From positions 1,550,001 to 1,614,000 of the forward strand of contig NW_024103718.1 of assembly GCF_003945595.2 (NCBI RefSeq): a stretch of DNA of 64,000 nucleotides, given 5' to 3'. The translations under genes were made by a program, and so were the position numbers. This DNA is from Pipra filicauda. Its lineage: Eukaryota; Chordata; Aves; Passeriformes; Pipridae. The notes under the pieces are model-generated. The model searched no databases. It had not been told where the DNA came from and was given only the letters and a program-made list of their open reading frames with translations. Position 1 is the first letter of the stretch. Each line of letters starts with the position of its first letter. This document shows positions 49,363 to 63,600 of this stretch, piece after piece.

Positions 49363-52300
49363 TAAATGTTTTAGCTCCTGTCTGTGCCTATCCTATTCTG
49401 GTAACATAACCTAAAGCCACAGGTTTTAAATTGGTTATCTAAATTGCATAAATCAATGCTTTTGCTTGTTTTTTGAACATTCAATTTACATTTACATGTA
49501 TGATTTACATTTAAATATGATCAGCATATTTTTAAAAATTACTAGTGATTTTTCTGTAGACAATATACTGCCTTAGTGCCAGTAGTTGAGTGGCAACAGT
49601 TTTTAGTGACAGAAAAACACTGGAATTAGACTTGAATAATTTACAGGAATCATTTGGAAGCTTGGTTTTGGTTCTCTAGGTTTTTTCATGGGTTCATTTT
49701 TAAAGTATTCATAGGCAAAAAGAGACATGAAGGAAGAGCTAGAAGAGAAAAAATCAAAATTAATATTGTACCAACTATTAAAAAAATCTCAAATTCTTCA
49801 AAAAATGGTTACTTGATTAAACAAGAAATGCAGACTATACATGATGATTCTTGCAGTGGACCCAGAATTTTAAAGATACCTCTTAGTAGCAAATTCCAGA
49901 ACTGTAAAAAATGATTTGAAGAATGTAAGACACAAGTGATATTAATTCCTAGAGATGATTTTGCTTCAAGTGGAAATAAAAAATAAGCTTTTATCAAACC
50001 TTAAAAACCATACTCCGGATGAATGACAAGTAGAAAAATCCCCAAAATTTTCAAGCTTAACAACTTTTTTGGACTACACGAGTAAAATTAGAAGATTCTG
50101 TGGAAAGTGTTAATAATGTGGTCATAAAATATAAACATAATTCGTATTTTCATCTGAAGAAAAGGATAAAGGTGTTTTAGTCTTGCAATACATGAATGAT
50201 TCCAATCAATGGGATCTTTTTTTTAGTAAATAAAGTAGAAAAAATGTAACAATGAATGAAATGACTTTGGAATTCTCTTTGTTCTTAGCTCAAGACTGGT
50301 GAAGGTTATCTTCAAAGTGTTATAGAATTAAATGTTTTCCAGTGCATTGAAGACTATGTGTTTGCACAGTTTATATTGCATTGCACTCCGTATGAAATTC
50401 CTGGTGAATTTGTAATAGCTAGGTAACAAATTTGGGAGATTATTTTAAAGTATCATTTGGACTCTTTTCAAGGTTACGGTATGAAAAGCTAAACTGGTTA
50501 TTAAACAATTCAATACAGTGAACTTGACTCAAAAATGCCCTGGAAGTTTCAAAAGAACTATACTTAGCATTTCGAGAGTATTGTTGCACAATTCAGGATG
50601 ATTTATTAGGATCACCGGTTCTACGGCTTACTGGCAGAAAGACAAATACTTCAGTACTGACACCTTGAAAGCTTTCTGACATAGAGACAATTAGCCCTGT
50701 AGAAGTTATAAAAAGAAGTGTGGGTCAGGAAAACACTTTGATGAAAGTGTTTCCCAGTCATCTTCTTTTGAAGAAGAGAGAAAATGTGAGCTTTGAAAAT
50801 GAATGTGCTGGCACCTTCTAGGAAAAAAACGCTGTTTCCTCTACATTAAGGTTATGTGCTATAGCTTCACTAACTATAGTGGAAGGAAAGGCGACACTGT
50901 TGTAGAAGGAAGTGCAAACAGCTGAACACAACCAACAATGGCATTGTCTCTCTTTTTCTTGAGGTCAGGGAGGATATTTTGGCAAAGGTGACAAACGGTC
51001 CCCCTGGTTGCTGGGAGTACAAGATCCAGGACGCACAAGCACAGGTCTATGTGGGAAATGCACAGTCAGTGATGACAAATTTCCTAACAACTGATAAAAC
51101 AGAAAATTCTTACCCAAAACAAGAACTGTTAGCATTCTCTACCTGGGTATCATATTAAAAAAAAGTTAATTTTTACATCTTCTCCATCCTATCCATTTAA
51201 TTTCCATTAAAAATCCCACAAAAACAACCCCCCAAAAAACAATAGCTATCATAGCAAGAGGATGATGATGTCTTCCACATGTGACTTATCTTGGAATTAA
51301 ATCAAGGAAAAAAAAGAGGGAAGAATCCCTTTACAGTGGGGGACTTGTAGCGTCACTATCCATACCCTGCAGACTATTAGCAATATGATAGAAATGAACC
51401 TGTGAATGATGGTTTTGCTCTCTCAGGGCAAAAGTTTATGATTCCAAGTGTAAGTGGTCTGATTTTCAGATATATTTAAAAAGCACAGTACACCAAAATC
51501 CATGGTAAGCCTAATTTCTGCTCAGAGAAACAAATGGAAACTGCAGATGCTCAGGTCATTTCTTCAAGGAGGCTTATGTATTGGTATGAGCCCTTGATTT
51601 AAGATATTCAGGTTTTAAAATTTTGAGCTTAATACAGATTTATAAAGAAAATCATCCAGTGAAGAATTTATCTCTGTGCTCCTCAGTGCTTTTTGTTGCT
51701 GTTTTAAGGGAAAGTAGAGACAGCTGTCTCTCTAAGTAGATAAGATTGTGATGAGTTGCAGTAGTTTAACAAATTCTTTCTCACTCATTTTATAACATAC
51801 TACAAAGTATGTCTGGCAATATTTTACATTTTTGTTCTCAGGAATTTTCTTAAACAATTTGTGGTGTAGTTTTATTGGATTGTTATCAGTCAAGGATCAC
51901 CATTAAATTTGGCAGAAGGCAATGGAACAAGTTCTGTTAATTCTACATGTGCAAGCTTGCTAAGTACAGTGATGTGGTAAGGATGCAGTTAAGATGAAAG
52001 TATCCCTTTATGCATTTTAGGGAGGTTAAGAACAAAAGTTGTCTGTCTTGTATACGATGAATTGCAGGTGATTATGAAAAAGCTCAGAACTCTTGATGTC
52101 TCTGCTGATAGGCATTTGGGCACAGACCTACGCCAGCTTATCATATTATTTTTCATAACTATAGATCATGAGTCTGCAAATAAAGAAAAAGGTTAAATTA
52201 GATGTATATAATGTAAAAAGCAGCTTGCTATTTAAACAACTTTAATTTTGAACATCTATTTTGAACGAGATAGTGGTCCAGCTTCTTAAAAAATATTCCT

Positions 52301-53558
52301 TACTATGTTCCCAGCTCCACACTTGTACAGACATTAAGGATTCATTATTGATATGTAAGCTCTCCACCTCCCATTCCCCAGGCTTTGCACCAATAACACT
52401 GCAGCAGTAGCAATTGCACACAGTCATATCTGAACTTGCAATTTGACTGAGCACAAAGGAGAATGAGACCAGTATTTCTGACAGGTGAGGAATGGAGAGA
52501 CAAAATTCCCTTGCAAGTGTCTCTACGAGACAACTGGCATCCGCTGGGAGTTCTGCATTGAGTAGTGACACTTGCCATGCTATTGAGTTAATCAGGTAGA
52601 AAATACCTTGAGCATCAGTATATGATGGTGGTTCAGGGAGACTGAGAGAATAGAGTCTCACTGAACTTACAGGGAGAGCAAAGCCTGACTACTTGTCACC
52701 GTAAGAAAATATGGGACAGAGAAGGTGTTGTCTAGGTCCCCATTTTTGATTTATCCAATACGGAATCAAACATATAAAATTTTAGTGGATTTGGGGGTCT
52801 GTTCATACCATTGTGCACAAAAAAGTGATAATGACTGTGGCAAATGACATTAAAATATTGATATAAAAAAGAATAAATTGGTATATTACACAATGACAAT
52901 GTCTCCTATTACAACTTCCTTGCCCTGACAGCACTGTCAGTTGTTTCTTGCATAGTTTCTGTGGCTCGGGCTCACAGTAGAGGGTAAATCAAAGCCATGG
53001 AGTCTCTATATACTTAAAATATCCCTAGTTTAATTGCATAAGACCTTCAGTCACTCAGGTAATCATAAGTGGGGGAACCCTTTCCACTGGAAATCTGACA
53101 CTGATACTGCAACAGAAGGCTGCCTACCAAAAGCTGTCTCATTGCAGACAAGTAAAATGGAGTGTGAAATTTCCTAAATCTCACACAGGTCTTGCAGTAG
53201 AGGCACAGAGTCCTGCATAACGCAAAAGTTGCTGAACTGTGATAAAACTTAAATGTGAACTTTTTCTTGAAAGTTAAGAAAAAAGATTTAAGATTCAGGG
53301 AGAGTTCCATTATGTTATACGCTGAAATCCCTCAGTTGTCTTGCATAGGCAGTGGGAGCATAAGAGATCCTCCAAAATACTTCAGATTCTGAAAAAAGAT
53401 TTCTACCTTGAATCATGCTTCAGGCTGTCTCTCCATGCGTTTTCACTGAAAAATTCAGTAAAGTAGCCTCACCTGCAGTAGAGGAATTCATGTGATTTCC
53501 TCTCTAACAACTTAGGTGTTCAGGGATAGTAATTAGGGATAATGAGATAGCAACAATT
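49363..53558. other. AT-rich stretch with scattered codon-like segments
   Basis: An open frame at 49654-49914 (KKRHEGRARREKIKI, then GPRILKIPLSSKFQNCKK) continues in the same frame past its stop with FEECKTQVILIPRDDF before further stops. Similar broken segments occur to about 51.1 kb. This may be a strongly decayed gene or only AT-rich chance. Nothing else is recognised up to 53.5 kb. Confidence 0.25.
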
Positions 53559-53580
53559 TCTCTCTCTCTCTCTCTCTCTC
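53559..53580. repeat. TC microsatellite
   Basis: Eleven uninterrupted TC units. Confidence 0.92.
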
Positions 53581-53845
53581 AATCACCAAGTCCATTGGAC
53601 TTGCTCCAGTATGTTCTTCTGTTTCTTGTATTTGGGACTCCTCAGACCAAATAGTACTCCAACTACCAAAAAGTTCTTCCCTGGATCTGTTGTTTGCACT
53701 TTTATAACCAGGATACTGATGACCTTTGCCCACAGCTGCTTGTGAATCAGGCCCCTGAGTCCCTTTCTGCAGAGCTGCTTCCTAAACAGCCTGTGCTATC
53801 TCATGGGATTGTTCCCCTCTGAGATGCAGGACTATGCATTTGTTA

Positions 53846-55274
53846 GCATAGAATCTCTTCAGTTGGAAGGTACTCATAAGGATCATGGAGTCCAACTCCC
53901 TGCTCCTCTCAGGACTGCCTAAAAGTGAACCATATGACTAAGAGCATTGTCCTTGATCTCAGACAAGCTTGATGCTACGACCACTTCCCTGGGAAGCCTG
54001 TTCCGTTGACCAATCAGTCTCTCGTGAAGAACCTTTTCCTTACGCCCAATCTGAACTTCCCCTGCTTCATTCCATTTACCTCGTGTCCTATCACCGGCCA
54101 CCAGAGAGAGAAGATCAGCATCTGACCTTACTCTGCCCCCCTTGAGGAAGCTGTAGGCTATGATGAGGTTTCCCCTCAGCTTTCTCTTCTCCGAGCTCAA
54201 CAAGCCAAGCGTCCTCAGCCACTTCTTGTAAATCTTGCCTTCAAGGCCTTTCACCAACTTGTTTGCCCTCCTCTGGGCACTCTCATTTGATGTTCTTCTG
54301 GTATTGAGGTGCCCCAAACTGCACACAGTACTCAAGGTGGGACTACACTTTGTGGTGCAGAGCAGAACAACCACCTTCCTCAACCAGCTGGCAATTCTGT
54401 GCCTGATGTACTCTAGGGCACATTTGACTTTTTTGGCTACCAGGGCATGTGGCTGACTCATATTCAACTTGCTGTCAATCCAAACCTCCAGATCTTTTTC
54501 CATAGGACTGCTCTCTATCCTGTCATCCCCTAATTTGTACCTGTAACCAAGATTACACTCACTCCAAGTGTAAAATCTGTCACTTGCTTTTGTTAAATTT
54601 CAAATGGTTAGTGATTGCCCAGATCTCTATCTAGGTCTCTCTGTAAGGCTCGAGGGGACCCACATCCCCTCCTAATTATTATTAGCAAATTTACTTAATT
54701 TACATTCTATTCCTGCATCCAGATCATTTATAAAAACATCAAAAGTTTTGCTGAACTTCCTATCATCCTGTTTCTCCAGTTTGTCTGAGATCTCTCTGAA
54801 TACCAATATATTTAGTGTCATCTGCAAACTTGCAGGGAGTGCACTCCTATCTACATTGTTAATGAAAACACTAAACAGTAGGTCCTGTTGGTCCTGGTAT
54901 TCATCCCTGAGGAATGTCACTTTTATAACTGGCTGCCAGCTGAACTTTACGCCACCGATCACAACTCCTTGAGGCCATCAGTCCAGCCAATTTCCCATCC
55001 ACATATTGTTCACTCATCCAGCCCATTACCAATTTGGTGATACGGAGGCCGTGAAGACTATGTCAAAGACCTTAATAAAGTCAAGGTTTGTGGCACAATC
55101 TTGCCCTCTCCCTTATCCACAGCATCATCACAGAAAAAGATCAGGCTGATCAGGCATGATTTGCCCTTGGTAAATTAATGTTGGCTGTTTGAAGTCATCT
55201 TATCCTTTATATGACCAGGAAATGTTTCTAAATACATTTGGTCCACCATCTTCCCAAGGCATGAGGTGAGGCTG
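53846..55274 (-). mobile_element. Degenerate CR1 LINE with ORF2 C-terminal half
   Basis: The CR1 3' end is at the left (GCATAGAATCTCTTCAGTTGG). To the right, on the minus strand, the remains of the ORF2 reverse transcriptase can be read. They are RRANKLVKGLEGK, LGLLSSEKRKLRGNLI, GDRTRGKW and NRLPREVV (in 53919-54503), then FINDLDAGIECKLSKFANN (within 54672-54962), and finally NSQH and TKGKSC-type pieces near 55.15-55.2 kb. Homology ends near GAGGTGAGGCTG at 55263-55274. Stops and frameshifts break it into several frames, so it is an old dead copy of about 1.4 kb. Confidence 0.88.
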
Positions 55275-55289
55275 TTATTATTATTATTT
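55275..55289. repeat. TTA trinucleotide run
   Basis: A short TTA repeat directly abuts the 5' end of the CR1 copy. Confidence 0.8.
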
Positions 55290-57330
55290 ATTTTGATTAC
55301 TAAAGTGTTCTTATCTGAACCCACGGGTATTATCTTTTTTTTTCCAATTCTCTTCCCCATGCCCCTGGGGATGGGGTGGGGCAAGTGACTGCATGGTGCT
55401 TAGTTGATTGGATTAAATTATGGAATTCTCGCAGTCTCTTAGCCTTCCTTTTGCTGCCTCTGTCCTTAGAGAAACCTTCCTTGCTGACTTTTTTTTCCTC
55501 CTAAAGATATTTTGTCTAGATTTTCTACATAATGACAAGTTCCTGAATTTCTTTCTCCATTGATAGAGGAGAAACAATAAGAAAAACCACAACTATATAG
55601 CTGCTTTGCTACAGGATATAGTGAATCCCAGTAAGGATGTCTGTGATTCTCTCAACACAGCTCTGTGGTGGTGAGCATTTATCACAGCAGGATCTCTGCA
55701 GCCTGTCTCCCTTAATTCTATCTTCAACATAAGAGACACAAACTGGGAGGAATGACCATCGTTGCAACGAACTAATTGTACAATTTAAAAAAAACACAGG
55801 GGTAGGAGTTCATGCCAGCTGTGGGAGAATTCTATAAAGGTGGTTATTTTTATTCTAGGAGCTACAATGCAAACATTCATGTACTTTATAAAATCCTGTA
55901 ATATAAACAAGATGAAACTCCTGTAAACAGAAGTTGTGACTTCTGTATCAGATGCAGGTATTCTTTCTGCAAGGTTGTCTTTCAATTAGTAACCTTTTGG
56001 TCAGAATTTATTGGGTGATAAATTCCAAACATTATATTTACAGAGTTATATAGAGGGCTAACATTATGATTTGCATACGTTCGCATTGGTCTTGTAGGGT
56101 AACGCACACTCCATGCCATGTGGTGCACAATGACTCATGTCTCTATGCCTGAAGGTTTGCCCTACCCAGGGTTTGCTTCTTGCATTCACCTCTGCTTGAG
56201 CTTAGCTTTGGGTATCTGATGAGCTCTGTGTAGTCTTTGAAAATCAGCATCATCATCTTTACGTGATTTTTCAGTTCTGTGTGCCTGAAGTAATGCAAAT
56301 GGTTGTGTTGCAGCCCATTAGGACAGTGATTTCGTAGCATGCAATGAAATGTCTATGTTTCACAAGCATATGGGAAGTCACAGGTGAAAATAGCTTTACA
56401 AGCTGCCTGACAGTGGACAATTAGGTAGGAAATTAGTGTGGAAATGTATTTCATTGATGTTAAATAATTTTTTTCTTTTGAAATCAGACTTTGCTTTAAT
56501 TAGCAATAATTACAGAATCCTTCTCTTTTTTCACCTGACTTGAATCTAGTTTCATTTAAATGTAGTTCTATGTAATCCTTTTATAGCTCTTACTAGTGAT
56601 GATGGTTTTCAAATGCCATCAGCTGCTTAATGTTTAACATGCTTTCTAATGTCCTTAACCTCAGAGTTTATCAGATTAGATATTCATTCCCTACAAGGGG
56701 GAAAAAGAAAAGGAAAATTTGCCTGACTTTTGTTCACAGTATATTCTAAGGTACTTTACAGAGATTTGCATTAAACCATGATCTGTCAATACTTAAGAAA
56801 CAAAGTACTTTTAGCAACAAAGGTACTTTTCATTCATTACTAAAGTATGATTCTTAGAAAAATATTATTTCTTTCAGAAATTGCAACAATGATCCATGAA
56901 GTATTGCCTTATCCACTGTGCATCTGTAGGGACAAAGGTCTTCAGGGTCGCTGAAGACAGCAAAATTTTCTTTCTTTATAATGCTTCAGGAAAAGTGGCA
57001 TATTAATACTAATAACATGTTGACTTTGTCCTGGATGTCTAGAAAAGGCTACAAAGCTGCATGAAAGCAGTATGTATTTTCCATCTGTAAGCTCTATAAG
57101 GATTGTTTTTTAAGTATATACAAGTATCTCTGATTGTGAAATTAATGCTTCCATAGATCTGTTGTCCCTAAGATGTTGGTTTTTTTTTAACTTCCTGTCT
57201 ATTTTATTGTAATACACTTTAAAAAAAATTATATATATATATTACTTTATAATAGCAATAAATAAAATTTAGTTAAATAAAAATTAGTAAGAATAAACCC
57301 ACCAGTGCTGACTTGATGCTTTTCTTTTAG
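55290..57330. other. Intergenic, nothing recognised
   Basis: AT-rich sequence with a short TA run at 57229-57243. The open frames here are short and unmotivated. Confidence 0.5.
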
Positions 57331-57600
57331 GAAGGCAGAATGGTGTAGAGCAAATATTCATTCCAGATCCATGGGAATCTCTTGTGAGGACCTTTGCCAA
57401 GCAACGGGAACAGATAATTTAGGTTCTGTTTTACTTTCAATTTCTTCACAGAAAGCTGAAGCCATCCAAGTGTGTTGTTGACAGAAAAGGACTTCTAGAA
57501 GATACTTGCCTTTGATCTCCTGCCATACTCTGCTATGGAAGTTATCAAGTGTTCTCAGGACTGCTAGAGCAAATTTTGCCCTCTGAATGCTCTTATCCAT
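57331..57600. other. Two-strand open region: candidate terminal exon (+) or relic (-)
   Basis: A strong T-rich acceptor, GATGCTTTTCTTTTAG, ends at 57330. Read with two leading bases, the plus strand then encodes RQNGVEQIFIPDPWESLV and a further dozen residues to a TAG near 57421. This would look like a last exon, entered from phase 1. On the opposite strand, 57358-57600 is open, with SIQRAKFALAVLRTLDNF, WQEIKGKYLLEVLFCQQ and similar codon-like text. That frame extends upstream to an in-frame stop with a possible frameshift. At most one is real. I recognise neither family. Confidence 0.2.
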
Positions 57601-60600
57601 CAGAGCTGTGTCCCATATCTCTAACAGCTGTCACAGTGTTCTCACAGAGTTATCTGCATCTGAAGGAGAGCAGGTGTTATTTCTAGCACTCCTTCGTGGC
57701 CTGGCATCAGCAGTCTCTCACTGTCACCGCAGGACCATGGCAATGCTCCAAACTGTGAGTTTCCCACAAACACCGGATGGCAGGAATCTAGGGATCAACC
57801 AGAAGGCCCCCACTCAATTTTCTGATATAAAACTATAGCACTTAGGAGCTTTGTTTCACCTAACTGTACTCTTTTTCATTCAGTCATATTAAGGGAATAT
57901 TAGAGTTCAAATTGTCATAATCCTAAGGACAGGAGGACTCATTTTTGCTTGTTTTGGGTATATACTCTGGTCTCATAAAAATCATATTCTTAGCTAAATG
58001 AAAAAAAAAAAGCTTCCTTTTCAACACCTCTTTCAAATATGGGAAACAGATGGCTCTCTCCATGCTTCATGACTATTACCACTTGATGTGAAGTATCTCC
58101 ACTGTTTGAGTTTGACACATGCAAGGGCACTGCTCTCTGCTTTAACACATCTTCTGCATCTTGAAGATATCTAGGCATGCTATGAGACACCAGTTCTGAA
58201 CAGTTTCTTAAGCTATGGTAGTTCTATGATGTAGTTGCTATAAATAAAGAAAGAAAAAATCCAGTGACTATTATGGAGAATATGGTACCTCAGACCAGTT
58301 AAACCTCTATATTGCCCAGCTGCCCAGTGACAAGTGGCTGTCAAAAGGAAGAACCATCTCTACTTTACCTCTCTGACTCATTTGGATAGATCAGAGCACG
58401 ATCCAGGTACATGACCCTTTTCTGCTAACAAGGCAAAATCACATAGAAGGATCAGGTTTTTCTCTGGATAGCTCCAGACAGCTCTAGGTAACTTAGCTTG
58501 CCTATTTAAAGTTCCCATTTGTCAGTTTTTAAGGAATCATGTAAGAGAATAATTCAGTCTGAAAGAAAAAGAAATTGGAGAATCGGAAAGAATTAGTGTT
58601 GAACTCATGAGTCTAAAAAAAGCACAGGTTTTTTTGCTTTTGGATTTGCCATTTCTTTGCTACCTACTTGTTCTCCAAACTGTAGCTTACTAGTTTTGGA
58701 ACTTCTGAACGAATGAGGGGCTTTCATTAAAGATTTTTAGCAGTGTAAATGATACTTTCTATACCTTTCAACAATGAAGTTTGTTTTTTTTTTTTTAAAT
58801 TGCAAAGTAAGATTTTAAAAAGTAAAAGATGCATAGTAAAATTTCATCAGTTTTAAGTTAATATAATAGAGTAAATTTTCCTCAACTAATTTCAAGGAAA
58901 CTTGTGCTACTGGTTTTCCACACTGAAGTTAATTAGAACCTTAGGGTTTTCTTATATTGCAACATTCAGTACCCTGAGTCAGAAAAGACTGAGTGTGGAA
59001 CTCTCATAAACACAACACATAAATTAGAGAACTCCAGCTGTGACATACTGTTATACACAAAACCCTAGAAAAAAAGTCAGAATCTTTATAAGTCATCATT
59101 ATGGTTTTGTGCTGCAGAAAAGAAAAGCCCTATGTACTACATGGAACTCTTGTTATTTATTTCTTTTCCTCCAGTGACTTTTCTTCCTCCATTGACTTCA
59201 TTGACAACTGAAAGAAATACTAAAGAAAACAATTGTCTCAGTTATTGTGCAAAAGGTAACAGCTCTTTCTGTTTCAGCTACATTTTGAAGTAGAGTACAT
59301 TTTGAAGTCTAATTGTAGACCGTGTCTGGGAGTCTTATTTCCGCATTCCAAAAATTTTGGGTATGCTCATTTCTCCACTGATTTGCAGTTTACTAGGTTA
59401 TGCTAACCTGCCACTTCATTCTCGGTTCCCAGAAACTGTTGTTATGAATCTCTCTTTCTACTGCCTTCCTCTCCCTCTTGTCACATGTGGAGTTCAGGCA
59501 GTGGCCTTGGCATATTTATGTCCCTGAACCAGGCATCATTTTTTTGTGGGTGTAGTCCTGAATGTTTTGCCAGGTTGTCCCGGGAAACAATTGACTAAGC
59601 AGTAAACTGAACCCAGCACCTAAACTGTCCTTTAAACCATTTTCCTAATGTCTACTTGTCTGTGCATAAAATATCCCAGCAGATGACATTGCCACATCAG
59701 CCTCTTTGCAAAGAATTAATTGTTTTGGGACAGTGATGACTGCATAACTATCAACTAGAAATATTATGTTTTCCCCTTTGAAATACATGTTTCTATTTGA
59801 AATACTGTGCATTAGGTACTACAGTGGCCCACCTAAACAAATAATTGATATCTGAAACTTCCTGTAATTGAACACTCTACTGATAGTAGGAATTATAAGT
59901 GATGATATGGACAATGCAATAAAACATGATGAAAGGTAATGAAATCTTGAACCTTGTCTTAACAGATTTACTTGCTTACTTTCTTTTGATATCTTTTGCA
60001 AGACCAGAAGCCCAAAGTGCCCAGTCTACTATTTGAAGGTTGTGATATCACCCAAACAGGGCATACCTCTTGAACTGGCAGAAGAATACTGTCCCACCTC
60101 TAAAACATGCCGCTGATACTGTGAAGTGAAAAAAAGCCATTTTGAGATGATGCTTGTATAGTTTATTTTGACAAATGCAAGGATTAAGCAAAAGTGACTA
60201 AAAGTGGAGCAAGTAACAAGACAGCTCATTTCAAAACAGCCTGCAGTAGTGTCATCAACCTGTAATCTGCCTTCTAAATTCAACATTTTTGTTGACAGAA
60301 GGTGGGGAAGTGAAATTTAACTTTTAAATCTGATATGTAATAAAGGAATAGCCCATCCTGGAAATGAACGCTTTCCAGACCAAAGGTTCCAAGATAGAGT
60401 CTTTTTTCTCCTAGAAAACACATATCTTCTCAACCCTTTAATCTGTATCTCCTCTATCTCCTTCAATTAAATCAATGCAAAACAAACAAAAATTTTATTT
60501 TTTTTTTGTATTATCTGAAAAAGATGGTTTTTAGGAGAGAAAAGTGCCCCTTTAGAAATCAGAGGGTTGAAGTTCTTTAAGTTCTCATTATTAAGGCTGT

Positions 60601-63600
60601 AAAGTCTAAAATTTGAGGACAAATGGGGCTGCTATTCTAGAAAAAACAGATCAATTTATCTTCAATTATTTTCTTATTTCTATCCCAGAGCAGAACCCCT
60701 GGGTTACTAAAATGGCAAATAGTAGTGGAGGTTCATTGCATATCACAGTAAAAATGAAGAGATAAACTAAGAAAGAGAGAACTTCTGGCCTCAGTCATGT
60801 CAGTGTTAGAAAAGGATTTGCTAAGAAAAATTTAATCACACCACCCTTTTTAGCCTTTAATATTTGAATTTGGTTCCAATGACAGAGAACACCTGTATAA
60901 TGCACACCTTATCCCTACAGTGTGACCTCATGTAATCTTTAGTACACTCTTATCAGTCTTCAATGGAGATACCAGGAAAAGGCGAATCACTGGAAACCCC
61001 AGTTCTCTTTATTTGGTGATTCACTTGAACCCTAAGTGGACAACCCCCCCCAAATTACCAGATAAGAAAACTAACAAGCCAAACTGGACAGGATCTCTTT
61101 CTAGAAGTCTTAATTGCACTTCTCTGTCTCCTTGGACTATCTGAGTCATTAGGACCCTGCTTTAAGAAAACTAGTTTCCTCAAGACTGAAAATCTGGGTT
61201 TAGGTTACAGACCAGAAGTAGGAAAATTTTACCTACCCCATGAGAATTTTCTGTGATATCTAATAGATGCATATACTTTATGTGTGTGTCTATATATCTG
61301 ACTATTATGTACACACATATGGCAATATCTAATTAACATGAAGAAAAAAATTCCTCTTTAGAAAAGATGTTAAGCCATATAAAGGTGTGATATATATACC
61401 AAGAGCCAACTTAGAAAGGACTTATACCATTTAATTTGCCAAGTTAAATACAGTACAATCGAAGAAAACCTGTCCCTCCAGACATTTGTAAGCCTACACT
61501 TGGGAGCTCTTGGAAGCTAACTTAGCACCAATTGTATCTTGTTTAACTTGGCCATTTAGAGGGCTAACCCTTTAGCAACTTGGCTCACACTGACCATATC
61601 ACACCTTTGCATGACTGACCTTCCTCTCTCAACTTTCCCTCATTTCATGCACACAATGCTTTTGATCAGATCTGATTTACACTATTTTGTCCAATTAGCA
61701 TGAAAGACAAAACCAAAATCTCTGAAGGACAAGTCTACAAACATAAAATATAATTGGATGGAAATGGACCTGTCCACATTCTTTTTGCCTTAGCTCAACG
61801 TGAGAGTGTTAAGTGCTAGCCACCTGGTTTTGCTGTCAGTGCCACCCTACACGGAGCTTTCCCCAAAGCCTGGTAGTTGAACCTTTTGTGTTCTTGTACA
61901 GGGCTCACACACTACACTAAAAGAAGCAACTACCTGCTCTGGTAAAGGATCTGAGTTAGCTGCATTTATGGCAGAAAATGGAGAGGGTAGAGGGTGTGTT
62001 ACTGACTTCTGCAGTCATGTATTAGGATATGTATGTGGTAGAGTTAGATGGTGGTGTTAAAAGTGCAGAGAGGTTCAGATCTTACTTCTTCTGGTGAATA
62101 CATGCCTGAAACACACTAAATTAGAGTACTGGATTCCTGTGGAAAAGTGTCGGTTGTGACTATCACAGAGAAGAGCGAATTCAGTAAAGAAAGGAATTTA
62201 TTTTAATATCAAATGCTATTGCCATATAGGGTGTGGAAAACAAACTTCTTCACATCTCAGACCATGCATAATTAAACACACTCCCAGGAGACTTCTATCA
62301 TTTGAGTCAGCAAAAACAGAATACATGGCAATGGAATGTGATGGAAATACTGTGTTGTAATCTTTGTAGATTATTACCTATGATAACTAAACTTAAAAGT
62401 CATAGTAATGCCAGCAGTATAAAGACTTAGATTAGATAGAAAGAACACAAAATGACTTCCCTGAGATGTTTATGTCATCACAAACATGGTGTCACACCAT
62501 CTTCCTATCTTGTATGACATTCTAGTCTGTGCAATAAAACCTCTCCATTCAAGGTGATATGCAGACGGAGTTGCAGGGGGAATAAAGGAAAAATTGTCAA
62601 ATATGGCTCCCAAGAACACTGGGGTAGATAAAGATGGATTTATTGGTGGTAGGAGAAGGGAATTGAGTATATAACTTATCTTCTTGGTGGTAGTGACTAT
62701 GTAACACACGGTGCACGGCATCCTTCACACTGTTCTGCCAGCACCTAGTCCTCCCATGACACAGTTTGCATATGCATAGTGGAAAAATGAAACGTAAAAA
62801 AAGATTTGCTAGTCAAGATATACAATTTAAAATAAAATGTGATGCTTCATATTCCTACCTTCCCCAAAACTTTCATATTAATTTAGGTAATTTCATGTGA
62901 CTTGCCCTTCTGTGAAATAAGCCATAGGGTTAGGATCTCAAGGGTTATCACTGTTTCTTCAACGGGTTGTGTGGAATTTGTGGTAATTTTTTTTTATTCT
63001 GTCTAAAAGATTTACAATGACTCGCTATAGTTCAAAATAAAATTAAAATTAAAGAACAATATAATAGGAAAAAACACTTAATAATACTCTTGTACTAATT
63101 CAACTCTGTCTCCTCTTATCATCTACCTTCTTCTCTGAAATCAAATAAAATATTCATTGGCTGACAAGTTATAAGAGCACAGGACTGGAATCAACTAACA
63201 TTTGATAACACCTGCCTTGTATTCTAAAAAGATGTACTTTATGAAACTCTTACAAAACACCAACCCAAAATGTCACATGCTTTATTAAACATATACATCA
63301 GGCAATGAGAAAAAGAGACAAGAATACTACTAATGGCTTAAGTCCCGGTGTAGAGGAAAGTTATTTAATCAAACTGCCAAGGGGTACCTAGCGGATGACC
63401 GCAATAGTGAATTGTGAGGTAGCACAAAAAGTCCAACAGATCCTTTCAGCCTTATCTGGGGAAGAGAAAGACATATTCTTCCTGTCACCAAATCTTTAGC
63501 CCTGAAAATATGAACATGAGGTACTCAACAGGTAAATGAGACCAATACCATTAGGAATTAACAAGTTCTACATCATTTTTCTGGCTATTACCAATCACCA

